From Caldithrix sp. (lineage in GTDB: Bacteria > KSB1 > UBA2214 > DYKH01): a stretch of 19,985 bases of DNA. The notes beneath the pieces were generated by a model. That model saw nothing but the letters and a program-made list of their open reading frames with translations. It did not search any database and was not told the origin of the DNA. Positions 7,601-12,906 of this stretch are shown here, piece by piece (the stretch's first letter is position 1; each line of letters opens with the position of its first letter). A program made the translations under genes and the position numbers. Location: contig DYKH01000001.1 in NCBI GenBank assembly GCA_020722685.1, positions 164,429-184,413 on the forward strand. Reading direction: 5' to 3'.

Positions 7601-8671
7601 GACCGAAATCATGCTTGGTTCATAGCCGACCCAATTGTCGTAAAAGTAAAAGCCTTGAATGCGCTGCTTCATGCACTCATAGGAAACGTAATAAAAGCCG
7701 TCCGCCACGTGTTCCCAGCCGCCGACGCCCCAAGAATTGACCACTTTGAAGGCGCCGTACTTGTTGGCTTGGCCTCCCTCCGAATATGGGCCAAAGGCGT
7801 CATCGTAACCGACAATGGCGGTTACGTGATTGCGTGTGTTGGGATTGTAATTGTCAAGAGTCCATAGATCGCTGGCAGTGAAATCCTGGAACTTGTCCGC
7901 ATTGACGCTGATGATGGCCAAATTGCCGTTGACCAGCCACTGCTTCAAATTGGTGATCTCGGCGTCGGTTTTGCTGAGCATGACGTTATAGCCGGTCAAG
8001 GAACGGTACAGAGGAGCTTGTCTCCACGCAGCCTCGGTGGGCCAGGCAGTGGAGTTGGTGGGATTATTGGGCATCTTGTCCCACGTGCTGCAGCCGATGC
8101 GCTGCAGCAGATTCATGGCATCGACGTAAGACGATCCGTTGTCTTCGCCATCATTGATTTGGTGATAGATAAAATCCGGGCTGAATATTTTGCTTTGGAA
8201 GGAGGAGGTTGGTTGACCATAGGCACCGCCGGACCATGCGCTTCCGCTCAGACTCCAGTCGTGCTCCTTAGCCTCGACAAACGTGTGGGCATAGTAACCG
8301 ATCGCCCAGGTAACGCAGGAGCCTTCCGAGCCTTGATTGCCGATGGGGGGAAACCAGTTGGTGGCAGAATTGTCATGCTTGGTGGGAACGGCTGCCTCGG
8401 CAAAAAGCATTTTCTCGGCTTTAACCGGCTTGCGTCGGATTTGCTCCCACTCTTCCTCGGTGGGTGGGCGAAGTCCGGTGCCATGACCGTCAACTAGTAC
8501 GTTATAGTTTTTCCCCGCCACATAGACGCCCTCGGCGGTTTTTAGCTGTTGAAATTCTTCCGGCGATAATTGTTTGTAAAGTATCTCGACGTTTCGCGCT
8601 AATACGCTGGAGTTAAGCGACAGCAAAAAGCTGAGAACTCGCACGGTGAATATATGTGTCCGCGAATTCAC
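1634..8671 (-). CDS. giant exported papain-like protease with cohesin and T9SS sorting domain
   Basis: 2345 aa. The GTG start at 8671 is supported by GAGGTG (complement of 8679-8684) 7 nt upstream. Domains by residue: signal peptide 1-26; papain-like C1 peptidase about 100-350 with Gln113, Cys119 (NQGSEGSC), His282 (RNHVTAIVGYD) and Asn312 (VNSWG), the complete papain set with the usual 6-residue Gln-Cys spacing; a BACON/ASPM-like beta domain about 480-580; Fn3 583-674; a 'VYVAYD' domain 675-813; Fn3 814-904; a second 'VYVAYD' domain 905-1046; four 221-222-aa CARDB plus Kre9/KNH-like units 1051-1936; PKD 1937-2018; a cohesin-like domain 2023-2151; PKD 2154-2237; and a T9SS sorting domain 2257-2345 (YPNPFNG, WDGRDSAGE, PSGIYF). 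It is probably surface-attached or secreted through T9SS. Substrate and target are unknown. It converges with the MNT gene. Confidence 0.9.
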   Translation of the reverse strand: MNSRTHIFTVRVLSFLLSLNSSVLARNVEILYKQLSPEEFQQLKTAEGVYVAGKNYNVLVDGHGTGLRPPTEEEWEQIRRKPVKAEKMLFAEAAVPTKHDNSATNWFPPIGNQGSEGSCVTWAIGYYAHTFVEAKEHDWSLSGSAWSGGAYGQPTSSFQSKIFSPDFIYHQINDGEDNGSSYVDAMNLLQRIGCSTWDKMPNNPTNSTAWPTEAAWRQAPLYRSLTGYNVMLSKTDAEITNLKQWLVNGNLAIISVNADKFQDFTASDLWTLDNYNPNTRNHVTAIVGYDDAFGPYSEGGQANKYGAFKVVNSWGVGGWEHVADGFYYVSYECMKQRIQGFYFYDNWVGYEPSMISVFKISHERRGECKVKVDVGPAQSPKTSKRFDDFYYNGGDHPYPTNKMVLDVTEFEPFITGPTDSLFLGLYDGGTSTTGIVNSFSIERYTNYSSGSPSEIYSSSETPMNTSQLAWAYARASLAGELHVEPTEIDLGVQQAGYAFSTTFLIRNDGGSSISGSVSESATWISFLDPNAFDLPAGESITIDCSGNFPSTPGEFKTAITISYDDGGDQSLIIKGAVQASDLPSPILSNPTPEAQGFGETTILSWKSATGAESYDLQLDDDSNFSSPIVNETKIADTRYAAGGLSFSQVYYWRVRSRKSGSVGEWSAPHSFTTMIRPSAEVIAPANYCLAYLWSGDEYYTDRSYEIKSIPGKLSGLLWIKSANDDQYDTGEALLSLQLNATATVYVAYDSRATSVPNWLSAEFAQTGDAIEVTDKAGTLLVWSRQLAPGAYTFGGNLASGAVGAKCNYVVLIDCAPQLLDPVADKKGEGTNLWLHWQECYDATSYTLQIDDDSTFVSPEFIRERITDTRCQVTGLAQATRYFWRVRAQASSGTGDWSEPQRFTTMANPPAQVLAPKEYVFSYLQEGEEYYIDRGYTLGSIPADLDSLLWLKTANDDQANTSDALISVQLEKETEVYVAYDHRATSVPYWLSSQFVRTDYAIEVADKSSPLIVWRRNAIPGALTLGGNQAPGASGSKSNYAVMLKPLPPPLPDLEIANLSIPHTIHNVGGTDTVSVTVKRSNGQLVGDEKVTVQIFASVDNTLTLDDLKIGESAPDALSIDSLSTRGSQTVKIAVNLPSEAGNYFSGAIVDPLGVIQESEENNNRLLDSVLRIGHIAVTYPDSGGIQWQSGSNQSIAWSGENIDGPVRIDLLKGTLGAAVIADSTTNDGSYSLTVPSAWAEASDYRVKISDARTGRVSDLSDSSFSIITPPLPDLQVASVSFAHSVQQVGAIDSVSVTVRRSGGYLSGDHEVKVWLYASLDNKITTKDLKIGESSAGAFVATDLNDKGTLTAVLSAALPGEPGDYYLGAMVDPNGAYHESKEGNNSRPGPVAHLGKLSITYPDSAGITWQMGQSKTIRWTSANVSGKVKIVLLKSGMAVSVLADSTDNDGDHEIMLPETLAQGSDYTVKIQDAQTGRISDGSDHPFNILLPPPLPDLKILALTCPNEVQNVAAAETVSVTLTRSGGTLAGNGSVPVALYTSLNTVIDEEDAQVGESANGDFPIAGLNDAGAKTANVSIKLPSAPGNYYLAGLVDPARTFPESDEGNNHFTGSLIRVGRITITHLDSGQIAWQKGSSQVINWSNENVVGRVRIQMYQADTLFTNLADSTENDGSFDFIVSANWPEGSDYKIKVCDANTQRVFDWSKAALSITAESLPDLRVTGISISNPVLNVGASTTVSVTAVRTGSELTGSDGNVDVWLYASQDTIIDAGDLIIGKSETDAFTSKTLNSLGTQSGAIAVVMPSIAGDYHIGAMIDPEGRYAEAQEGNNSFAGAILHVGRLTVTYPDSAGIVWQKGQRYTITWKSENVSGNVQLNIIRSDSAIRMITASTANDGDHTFIVPVTLPDGNDYQVWIADALTQQISDIGDAAFSVETAPEKPKAEFAGQPLSGAAPLEVHFQDESTGNVSSWRWNFGDSSISILQNPSHVFEKAGQYSISLKIDGPGGSDLLVKEGYVNVTEPLPPVTISLPTIQALAGDGVWIPAIVSDLTGRGVKTYSATFYYPDTVMQFIAASVETTLSQAWGAPAIVEKPDTLEIIGSGASELVGSGSLLRLSFLVKGNAGQTIPLGFSSFSLNGGNVSSSTKPGALTILERVEPPQAAFSASPLDGKLPLLVQFKDESIGKIDTWLWRFGDGQASSDQSPAHIYEKSGIYSPSLTVTNAAGRDSLKKDFLISVSDTVVSTVVINRLDQYGMVTDYSLSEGYPNPFNGVVRVNFSLPETNYAELSVLDRLGRELKIMYRGSCPTGSYQAMWDGRDSAGETMPSGIYFICFRAGEYRQVVRVALVR
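2864..5521 (-). repeat. four tandem CARDB + Kre9/KNH-like coding repeats
   Basis: Each unit runs from a PDLxI/V strand through a CARDB-like domain (VSVTVxRSxGxL, KIGES, GNYYxGAxVDPxG, ESxEGNN). It continues into a Kre9/KNH-like domain (ITYPDSxGIxWQxGxxxxIxW, DSTxNDGxxxxxVP, SDYxVKI). Unit starts are at residues 1051, 1272, 1494 and 1715, so the period is 221-222 aa (about 665 bp). Unit positions in DNA are 4859-5521, 4193-4858, 3530-4192 and 2864-3529. Divergence between units is high, so this is an old duplication and probably stable as DNA. Its role is likely a long stalk or adhesive region. Confidence 0.8.
5534..6925 (-). repeat. two tandem Fn3 + 'VYVAYD' domain units
   Basis: Residues 583-813 and 814-1046 of the giant protein repeat one architecture. 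Each starts with an Fn3-like domain (SYDLQLDDDSNF..YYWRVR and SYTLQIDDDSTF..YFWRVR). A domain of about 140 aa follows, with matching blocks: EYYxDRxYxxxSIPxxLxxLLWxKxANDDQ, then VYVAYDxRATSVPxWLS, then a closing GGNxAxGAxGxKxNY. I do not recognise the second domain as a named family with certainty. It looks like a beta-sandwich seen in secreted proteins of related phyla. Confidence 0.7.
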
Positions 8672-9154
8672 TCTGATGCACCTCTATGATCCAAAAGCTT
8701 AACTGCGAAGAAGTGAGTTGTGAAAAATATCAATTCGGTCGATTGGGCCAATGAGAGCCAGTCAAGTAAAACGTTGCACCCATGGATTGCTGACCACTTC
8801 AGGCAACAGTCCAAGCGATCATTGCCATAAAAAGAGACAGGTATTGCTCATTGATGCATGGCCATCTAAAACTTTTTGCAAAGCCATCGAAAAAAAGCAG
8901 ATCGTTAATTCATGGCTTTCCAAAAGATGGCTCAGGGACAATTTTACCAAATCCAATGGCGTAAGAAATGCAGCGATGGGTTGGTTTCGATGCCGTATGA
9001 TTTGCAATAACCGTACCTGATGGATGAACAATAAGGAACATGGAGAAACGAAGGTGCACTTTCGTCTAATGACGGGTATGAGAAATGTGAGAATGGTACC
9101 GACGAATTTGGTCTCGCCTACTGTAGCCGGACGCTCTGGGCCAGATTAAAAGCC
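8672..9154. other. 483-bp gap without a recognisable gene
   Basis: This divergent spacer is AT-rich relative to the giant gene. It holds that gene's ribosome site (8679-8684). It also contains a near-perfect 18-bp dyad ACGAAGGTGCACTTTCGT (9048-9065; one mismatch, GTGCAC centre), which could be a regulator site. Short open frames on both strands (8751-9020 plus and 8819-9031 minus) show no domain, no ribosome site and no sensible hydrophobic pattern. I see no RNA gene. Confidence 0.5.
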
Positions 9155-9183
9155 TTGCCTTTACGAGCTTACCATTGTATATT
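9155..9183 (+). promoter_or_regulatory. sigma70-like promoter for the C39-peptidase module
   Basis: TTGCCT (9155-9160), a 17-bp spacer and TATATT (9178-9183) resemble a housekeeping promoter, and the first gene of the module starts 27 bp downstream. The spacing is ideal and both hexamers are close to consensus. Confidence 0.5.
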
Positions 9184-9210
9184 ACGGCGGACGATTGGTA
9201 GGAAGAAGGT

Positions 9211-9585
9211 ATGAAAAGCGAAGTATCCCAAATTCCAATTACAGCTCCGGGTGCGAGGATTAAGATCAAGATCGAGCTTTCCTCAGAGATAAACGTTACG
9301 CCGTTTATAGCGCGGCAAAAAGCTAACGTATTTCTGTTGACGCACCTGGGCAACATGGTCACTGCTGGCGAACCCAAGCTGTCAGTATTAGCCGATCAGC
9401 TTCGTTGGACAGTGCCGATCTTCTATACGATTCCGAAGCATAGCTCTACGCAGGTAGGGGAATTAGCGATGAACGTGAACTCTGGAGAAATCGTCTTAAG
9501 CGAATCCAAGCCCGCTTCTATCTCGGAGATCGAAGACCATGTCCGCGCTCTCTATCAATCTGCCGCTTCCAGTTCCCCACTTTGA
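9211..9585 (+). CDS. 124-aa conserved-looking partner of a C39-like peptidase (function unknown)
   Basis: I do not recognise a named family. The protein has no signal peptide and no membrane segment. The middle is a mixed alpha/beta pattern (ARQKANVFLLTHLGNMVTAG, then EPKL, then LRWTVPIFYTIPK), followed by VGELAMNVNSGEIVLSESKP. This resembles small PepSY-like or cystatin-like folds in which a helix packs on a sheet, but that is only an impression. The C-terminus is a short helix with a Ser-rich tail. GGAAG at 9201-9205 lies 5 nt before ATG. The last 47 bp overlap the peptidase gene at 9539, which argues for co-translation and joint function, such as substrate, inhibitor or chaperone. Confidence 0.75.
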   Translation: MKSEVSQIPITAPGARIKIKIELSSEINVTPFIARQKANVFLLTHLGNMVTAGEPKLSVLADQLRWTVPIFYTIPKHSSTQVGELAMNVNSGEIVLSESKPASISEIEDHVRALYQSAASSSPL

Positions 9586-10024
9586 GCAAGAACTGGGCAA
9601 TAGCTGTTTGCCTGCTTGCGTACGAATGGTTTTATCCTTTTGGGGCACTGAAGTTACAGAACCCGCTTTGTGCAAGGTACTCAAGACAAAGCCTGCGGGC
9701 ACCAATCCATTCAATATTACTCACTTGAAAGAGCTTGGATTCGAAGGTCGAATTTCCTTTTCCAATCTCGAAGAATTAAAATCCTTCCTATCCGAAAGGC
9801 AACCTTCCATTGCCTTACTGTGGACAGGTGCGCTTGGGCACTGGAATTCAACAAAGTATTTTGACTACCTTCATTCGGTAGTCGCCATTGGATTTGATCA
9901 GGAAAGCATTCTGGTTAACGATCCGGCCTTCTCGAATCATCCCATTGCTATTCCTTTTGCAGAGTTTCTGGAGGCATGGAGTTACTCGCAGCAGATGCTG
10001 GTAATAGTTGAAAGACCCCAGTAG
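9539..10024 (+). CDS. C39-like (papain-fold) cysteine peptidase, stand-alone
   Basis: The 161-aa protein matches the peptidase C39-like family (PF13529/C39_2 type). It has Gln17 (oxyanion), Cys23 (catalytic, in NSCLPACVRMVLSFWG), His112 (YLHSVVAIGF) and Asp128 (LVNDPAF). The Gln-Cys spacing of 6 and the His-Asp distance fit a papain fold. Classical C39 domains sit at the N-terminus of bacteriocin ABC exporters and cut after a double-glycine leader. Here there is no ABC domain, no membrane segment and no signal peptide, so the enzyme is probably cytoplasmic and its target unknown. GGAG (9525-9528) lies 10 nt before ATG, inside the partner gene. It could also have lost proteolysis and act as a binding domain, but all catalytic residues remain. 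Confidence 0.8.
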   Translation: MSALSINLPLPVPHFEQELGNSCLPACVRMVLSFWGTEVTEPALCKVLKTKPAGTNPFNITHLKELGFEGRISFSNLEELKSFLSERQPSIALLWTGALGHWNSTKYFDYLHSVVAIGFDQESILVNDPAFSNHPIAIPFAEFLEAWSYSQQMLVIVERPQ

Positions 10025-10070
10025 AGATTTTCTCCCAACCCCCACAATATATGAATATCCGCCCATGAAT

Positions 10071-10131
10071 GAAAAGCCCATGTCTTACGTTGACGGCACG
10101 GGCTTAATGATATGCAGCTTCGATCTGATGG
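10071..10131. repeat. hairpin-bearing intergenic repeat, copy A
   Basis: This 61-bp stretch is clearly similar to copy B at 11592-11653: shared GAAAAGCC, GGCAC.GGCTT, TGCAGCTT and GATC blocks in the same order. Its hairpin arms are AAGCCCATG (10074-10082) and CACGGGCTT (10097-10105). It lies 46 bp after the C39-like peptidase and could terminate it. The T-rich side, however, is on the minus strand, as in copy B. Read on the minus strand, both copies encode similar residues (KLxIxKPVP....GFS), with a stop inside copy A. Confidence 0.45.
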
Positions 10132-10233
10132 ACGTCCTATCAAATGACCGGCATTCACGTTACTGCGCCAAAGCTTCCTGCCTTAGTGCGGTAAAAGTAA
10201 ACGCCGCTGGATAGGTTAATGAAAATTGGTTGC

Positions 10234-10262
10234 TTGACAACATTTCACTTCTTCTTTATATT
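10234..10262 (+). promoter_or_regulatory. near-consensus sigma70 promoter
   Basis: A perfect TTGACA (10234-10239), a 17-bp spacer and TATATT (10257-10262) precede the 65-aa gene at 10325. It is the strongest-looking promoter in the window and suggests that the small gene is well expressed. Confidence 0.65.
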
Positions 10263-10324
10263 TTGTCGTGTTTGATAAAAGGAAATAAGCATTATCAGTC
10301 CCTTTGAGTTAGGAGGTTAGAAAA

Positions 10325-10522
10325 ATGTCATCGTTTAAAGACGACCCTATTATGGAAGTCGTCCATAAGATTCGGGAAGAACTGGAGCAGCAATTCATCC
10401 AAAGCGGCCTAAGTTTTAGTGCATGGCTAACTGCTACGGAAAAGGAATTTGCCGCGCGTCTTGCCGAAGTGGGCTTTAAAGTGATTAGCAAAGATAATCT
10501 GCAATGCTTGGTAAGAATTTGA
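10325..10522 (+). CDS. 65-aa small protein, possible orphan antitoxin-like (function unknown)
   Basis: The protein begins MSSFKDDPIMEVVHKIREEL, a pattern (DPIxxxVxxIRxEL) seen at the start of many small hypothetical proteins found near toxin-antitoxin genes. The rest is helical (FIQSGLSFSAWLTATEKEFAARL) and ends in a short strand (FKVISKDN, QCLVRI). It has no membrane segment or signal peptide. Expression signals are excellent: TTGACA-17-TATATT upstream and AGGAGG (10311-10316) 8 nt before ATG. No partner gene follows on the same strand. I do not assign a function. An orphan antitoxin or the half of a broken pair is plausible. Confidence 0.65.
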   Translation: MSSFKDDPIMEVVHKIREELEQQFIQSGLSFSAWLTATEKEFAARLAEVGFKVISKDNLQCLVRI

Positions 10523-10565
10523 GCAAAAGGCTGCTGCCAGAGATTTTCCCTTGAAACAACATGAC

Positions 10566-10725
10566 CCACCATAAACGATAACATCTTTCTCGCCGTGCGA
10601 CAACTCCCAGCCTCATTGCCGCAAAAGAACATACCAGCAACCAGCTTATTGCGACCAATATCGTGACCATCCCAAACTAGATGGGGGACGCTGTTGTACA
10701 ATGGGTGGATGGAAAAAGTGCGGTA
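10566..10725 (-). pseudogene. decayed T9SS C-terminal sorting-domain remnant
   Basis: On the minus strand the frame through 10566-10701 reads LVWDGHDIGRNKLVAG, then MFFCGNEAGSCRTARKML. This closely follows the end of T9SS sorting domains (xxVWDGRDxxGRxVASGxYFYxLxAGxxxxTRKMLL). There is no protein body upstream: a stop lies about 30 nt before 10701, and no YPNPFNP motif is visible. Beyond KMLSFM the frame runs on into unrelated sequence. It is therefore best read as the tail of a lost secreted protein, just downstream of the DUF5615 toxin gene on the same strand. The match is by eye and short. Confidence 0.4.
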
Positions 10726-10775
10726 GGTGCGCGGGAATTTTGTTTATGGCTCAGTCCAAAAACGTTGAAATGCTA

Positions 10776-11153
10776 TCAATCCGAATTGGGCTGAGGTTTT
10801 CGAATCCGAAATCGTTTCGGCTCCACGATGGTCAAGGATTTCTCGACTTCCGGCAAATTTACCTCGTCCATAAAGTTTGCTAATACTTTGTTGATTTGGA
10901 GAGCTCTGAAATAGTATGGTACGCGGAAAACAATGATACCCCAATGCGCGCCAATGGGATAATCGAGCGTGTTGGCAAAACCCCGGTCACGGGTCACGAC
11001 AATTCTCTTTTCAATCTGCGCGAAAGCAAAGATATCTGAATCGAGCTTTCCCGAAAGTCCCGTCTCTTTTACGTGCACGGCATCAAAACCTCGCTGCCGA
11101 CGAAGCTTTGCCGACGAAAGCGGCATGTCTTCATCAACCAGAAATTTCGGCAT
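10776..11153 (-). CDS. DUF5615 PIN-like toxin
   Basis: 125 aa from the ATG at 11153. The motif order is that of DUF5615 PIN-like proteins: KFLVDEDMP at the N-terminus (Asp7 and Asp9), GFDAVHVKETGLSGKLDSDI (Asp38/Asp40), then IVVTRDRGFANTLDYP (Asp56) and HWGIIVFRVPY. These acidic residues would form a PIN-type metal site, so RNase activity is expected from the fold. Members are usually encoded after a DUF433 antitoxin, as here. In-frame ATGs at 11174 and 11168 are also possible; none has a clear ribosome site. I prefer 11153 because the family begins directly with this strand. The 5' end overlaps the DUF433 gene by 20 bp. Confidence 0.85.
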   Translation of the reverse strand: MPKFLVDEDMPLSSAKLRRQRGFDAVHVKETGLSGKLDSDIFAFAQIEKRIVVTRDRGFANTLDYPIGAHWGIIVFRVPYYFRALQINKVLANFMDEVNLPEVEKSLTIVEPKRFRIRKPQPNSD

Positions 11154-11388
11154 CGGCAAACTCTGCATCCGCATTCAAAGGATAGACCCATTCGTCATTC
11201 ACTCGTTCCGCGGCGTAAGCGAGGCAAGCTTGGATGTCTTCTGCCTGGAGACCATATTCTTTGCCGATTTCTTCAAAAGACATACCTCCAGCCAGAGAGC
11301 CAATCACGATGTCCACGGGCACACGTGTTCCCCTCACTACGGCCCTACCATGCATAATTCGCTTATCAATAGTAATTCTTCCCAACAT
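11134..11388 (-). CDS. DUF433 antitoxin
   Basis: 84 aa with the DUF433 signature: RITIDKRIMHGRAVVRGTRV, then PVDIVIGSLAGGMSFEEI, EYGLQAEDIQACLAYAAER. The family has a winged-helix-like DNA-binding core and serves as antitoxin and repressor for PIN-like DUF5615 toxins. The ATG at 11388 is chosen because GGAG (complement of 11397-11400) lies 8 nt upstream. A TTG two codons earlier would sit too close to it. The C-terminal tail (NADAEFADAEISG) overlaps the toxin start and probably binds the toxin. The pair is on the minus strand, downstream of a T9SS gene but with its own promoter candidate. Confidence 0.85.
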   Translation of the reverse strand: MLGRITIDKRIMHGRAVVRGTRVPVDIVIGSLAGGMSFEEIGKEYGLQAEDIQACLAYAAERVNDEWVYPLNADAEFADAEISG

Positions 11389-11442
11389 GTGCAATTCTCC
11401 TTTTGTAACAGCATGGCCAAATGCAAATCTATGACACGCATT

Positions 11443-11471
11443 AAAGTAAACAACTAGACCCCCTTTGTCAA
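11443..11471 (-). promoter_or_regulatory. candidate promoter of the DUF433/DUF5615 pair
   Basis: On the minus strand, TTGACA (complement of 11466-11471) is followed after 17 bp by TACTTT (complement of 11443-11448). The -35 box is perfect and the -10 box is weak, which would suit a promoter repressed by the antitoxin. The antitoxin start is 54 bp downstream. Confidence 0.4.
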
Positions 11472-11584
11472 GGCCATTTTATTACCGCTGCTTGGTGTTG
11501 TAAAGTAGCAAGACAAAAGATCTCTTTACAGGGTATAAATTGAATCTTCTCCCCAGCATTTGCCATTCTGCACTGGCGAACGTC

Positions 11585-11626
11585 AGAATAAGAAAAGCCT
11601 GTACCTTTGGGCAAAGGCACAGGCTT
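11585..11626 (-). terminator. intrinsic terminator of the 384-aa T9SS gene (repeat copy B)
   Basis: On the minus strand a 15-bp stem (AAGCCTGTGCCTTTG with CAAAGGTACAGGCTT, one G-U pair, 2-nt loop) is followed by TTTTCTTATT. It lies about 31 bp after the T9SS stop codon, a good Rho-independent terminator. The wider stretch 11592-11653 is similar to copy A at 10071-10131, so the terminator is part of a repeated intergenic element. Confidence 0.65.
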
Positions 11627-11657
11627 GACAATTTGCAGCTTTTGATCGTCTGGCATG

Positions 11658-12812
11658 TTACTTTAGCAGCAGCATCTTAATGGCGCCTTTGTACTCCCCC
11701 GCCACCATTTGGCACAGATAAATTCCACTGGCCACCTGTTCTCCGCTATCATTTCGTGCATCCCAAACAATTTGGGGAGACCCTGCCTGCATTTCTTTAT
11801 CGACCAAGCGGCGAATGACTTGTCCGACTCGATTGAAGATGAGCAGCTCCACTTTTTCTTGTCGCGGCAACTGCAGCGTGATAGAGGTCATTGGGTTGAA
11901 AGGATTGGGAAAGTTCTGCGATAGGCCAAAATGCTCAGGCAAAGTGACGGGTTCAAAGTTTGCCTCTATGGGTCCATGAAAGCGGCTTTTGCCGCTGAGA
12001 TCAATGTCTTCGAGCTTGTAGTAATACTTCTCGCTCCCCACAAGGCGGTCGTCAACAAACACGTAGCTATGTTGCTCCGTGCTATTTCCGGATCCCTTGA
12101 TGATGTCGGTATTGATCTTTTGATACGGCCCTTCAGCCGTTTCGCTGCGGTAGACGTTAAAGCCGAGATTGTTGATTTCACTTTGAGTTGTCCATCGGAT
12201 GGTAATGACACTGGTTCCCGCCGAGGCGGTGAAGGAAAAAAGCTCCACCGGCAACGACGTGTCGACAGGATTCGTATAGGTTCCATTGGCAGAGATATCA
12301 CTCTGCGTCCACGGACTGGTGTTTTGGAAGTTATTCACAATGGTTTTGTTCGGCAAGATCAACCGCCACTGCAAGCCCGCCGTGGCTGACGGATTTGATA
12401 TGTTGGTCAATTTCACTGTGGCGATTAGCGTCCCATTGCCAGAGTTAGAGATTACCTCGACTCTTGAGTCAAACTGGGCTTGGGTAGTCGGGGTTGGCGC
12501 TCCCACATTCAGGATAGCCCTATTTCCGGATAAAATGGAGGTGGCAAGCGAATAGTAGGTGTCCAATCGCGTTGTACCGATGGTAACGATTTCATACGAT
12601 GGACTGGTGAAATTTTCTGCGTTGAATGTAAGTACAAAGTCTGAGTTACCCAGGTAGATATTCGTCCCGCCCGTCCGAAGTATGTAGATATCAAAAACAA
12701 AATCAGAGCCCGACACTTGCTGGTTCTGCACCGTCAGTTCAAAGGTTTGCCCAAATGCGGTAGTAGTAAGCACAAGGCAAAGAAACATAGCTTTAGTAAC
12801 CATGGTCGTCAT
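11658..12812 (-). CDS. exported protein with T9SS sorting domain
   Basis: 384 aa. The ATG at 12812 is chosen because AGGAGG (complement of 12820-12825) lies 7 nt upstream. Residues 1-21 (MTTMVTKAMFLCLVLTTTAF) form a Sec signal peptide. Residues about 22-185 are a beta-rich domain (VSGSDFVFDIYILRTG, LGNSDFVLTFN, LIATVKLTNI) that may have a cohesin-like fold; this is uncertain. Residues about 190-290 are Fn3-like (PVELFSFTASAG, TQSEINNLGFNVYRSE, YYYKLEDIDLSGKS), a type frequent just before T9SS tails. Residues 291-384 are the sorting domain (FPNPFNP, LLIFNRVGQ, WDARNDSGE, ASGIYL, KMLLLK). The protein should cross the outer membrane by T9SS. No catalytic motif is seen. A terminator follows. Confidence 0.85.
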   Translation of the reverse strand: MTTMVTKAMFLCLVLTTTAFGQTFELTVQNQQVSGSDFVFDIYILRTGGTNIYLGNSDFVLTFNAENFTSPSYEIVTIGTTRLDTYYSLATSILSGNRAILNVGAPTPTTQAQFDSRVEVISNSGNGTLIATVKLTNISNPSATAGLQWRLILPNKTIVNNFQNTSPWTQSDISANGTYTNPVDTSLPVELFSFTASAGTSVITIRWTTQSEINNLGFNVYRSETAEGPYQKINTDIIKGSGNSTEQHSYVFVDDRLVGSEKYYYKLEDIDLSGKSRFHGPIEANFEPVTLPEHFGLSQNFPNPFNPMTSITLQLPRQEKVELLIFNRVGQVIRRLVDKEMQAGSPQIVWDARNDSGEQVASGIYLCQMVAGEYKGAIKMLLLK

Positions 12813-12855
12813 TTGCCATCCTCCTAAAATTGGTCCAAAATTGTTTGAAAGAATT

Positions 12856-12899
12856 GCGCGATAGCTGGAGTCCACCTTTGCAGGTCGGCTCTAACGCGC
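12856..12899. repeat. 44-bp imperfect inverted repeat between two exported-protein genes
   Basis: The outer arms GCGCGATAGC and the complement of TCTAACGCGC pair at the ends. An inner ACCT-TTGC-AGGT hairpin sits in the middle. It lies between the dockerin gene and the T9SS gene on the minus strand. No T-run follows, so it may be an mRNA processing or stability hairpin, or a weak terminator. Confidence 0.35.
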
Positions 12900-12906
12900 A
12901 GTTTGT

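Noticed and set aside
2026..8497. Several 60-290-codon frames opposite the giant protease gene
   Set aside because: All are antisense shadows of a clearly coding frame with continuous domains.
8751..9020. 89-codon plus-strand frame in the large spacer
   Set aside because: No ribosome site, no domain and odd composition. An overlapping frame on the other strand is equally open.
11468..11656. 62-codon frame starting one base after the T9SS stop on the minus strand
   Set aside because: It contains the terminator hairpin, has no ribosome site and no recognisable family. The apparent similarity to copy A is better treated as a repeat element.
12856..12899. Second attC-like site, from the GCGATAGC / TCTAACGCGC arms
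   Set aside because: The box order is the wrong way round for attC on either strand, and there is no one-sided unpaired base, so it is kept only as an inverted repeat.
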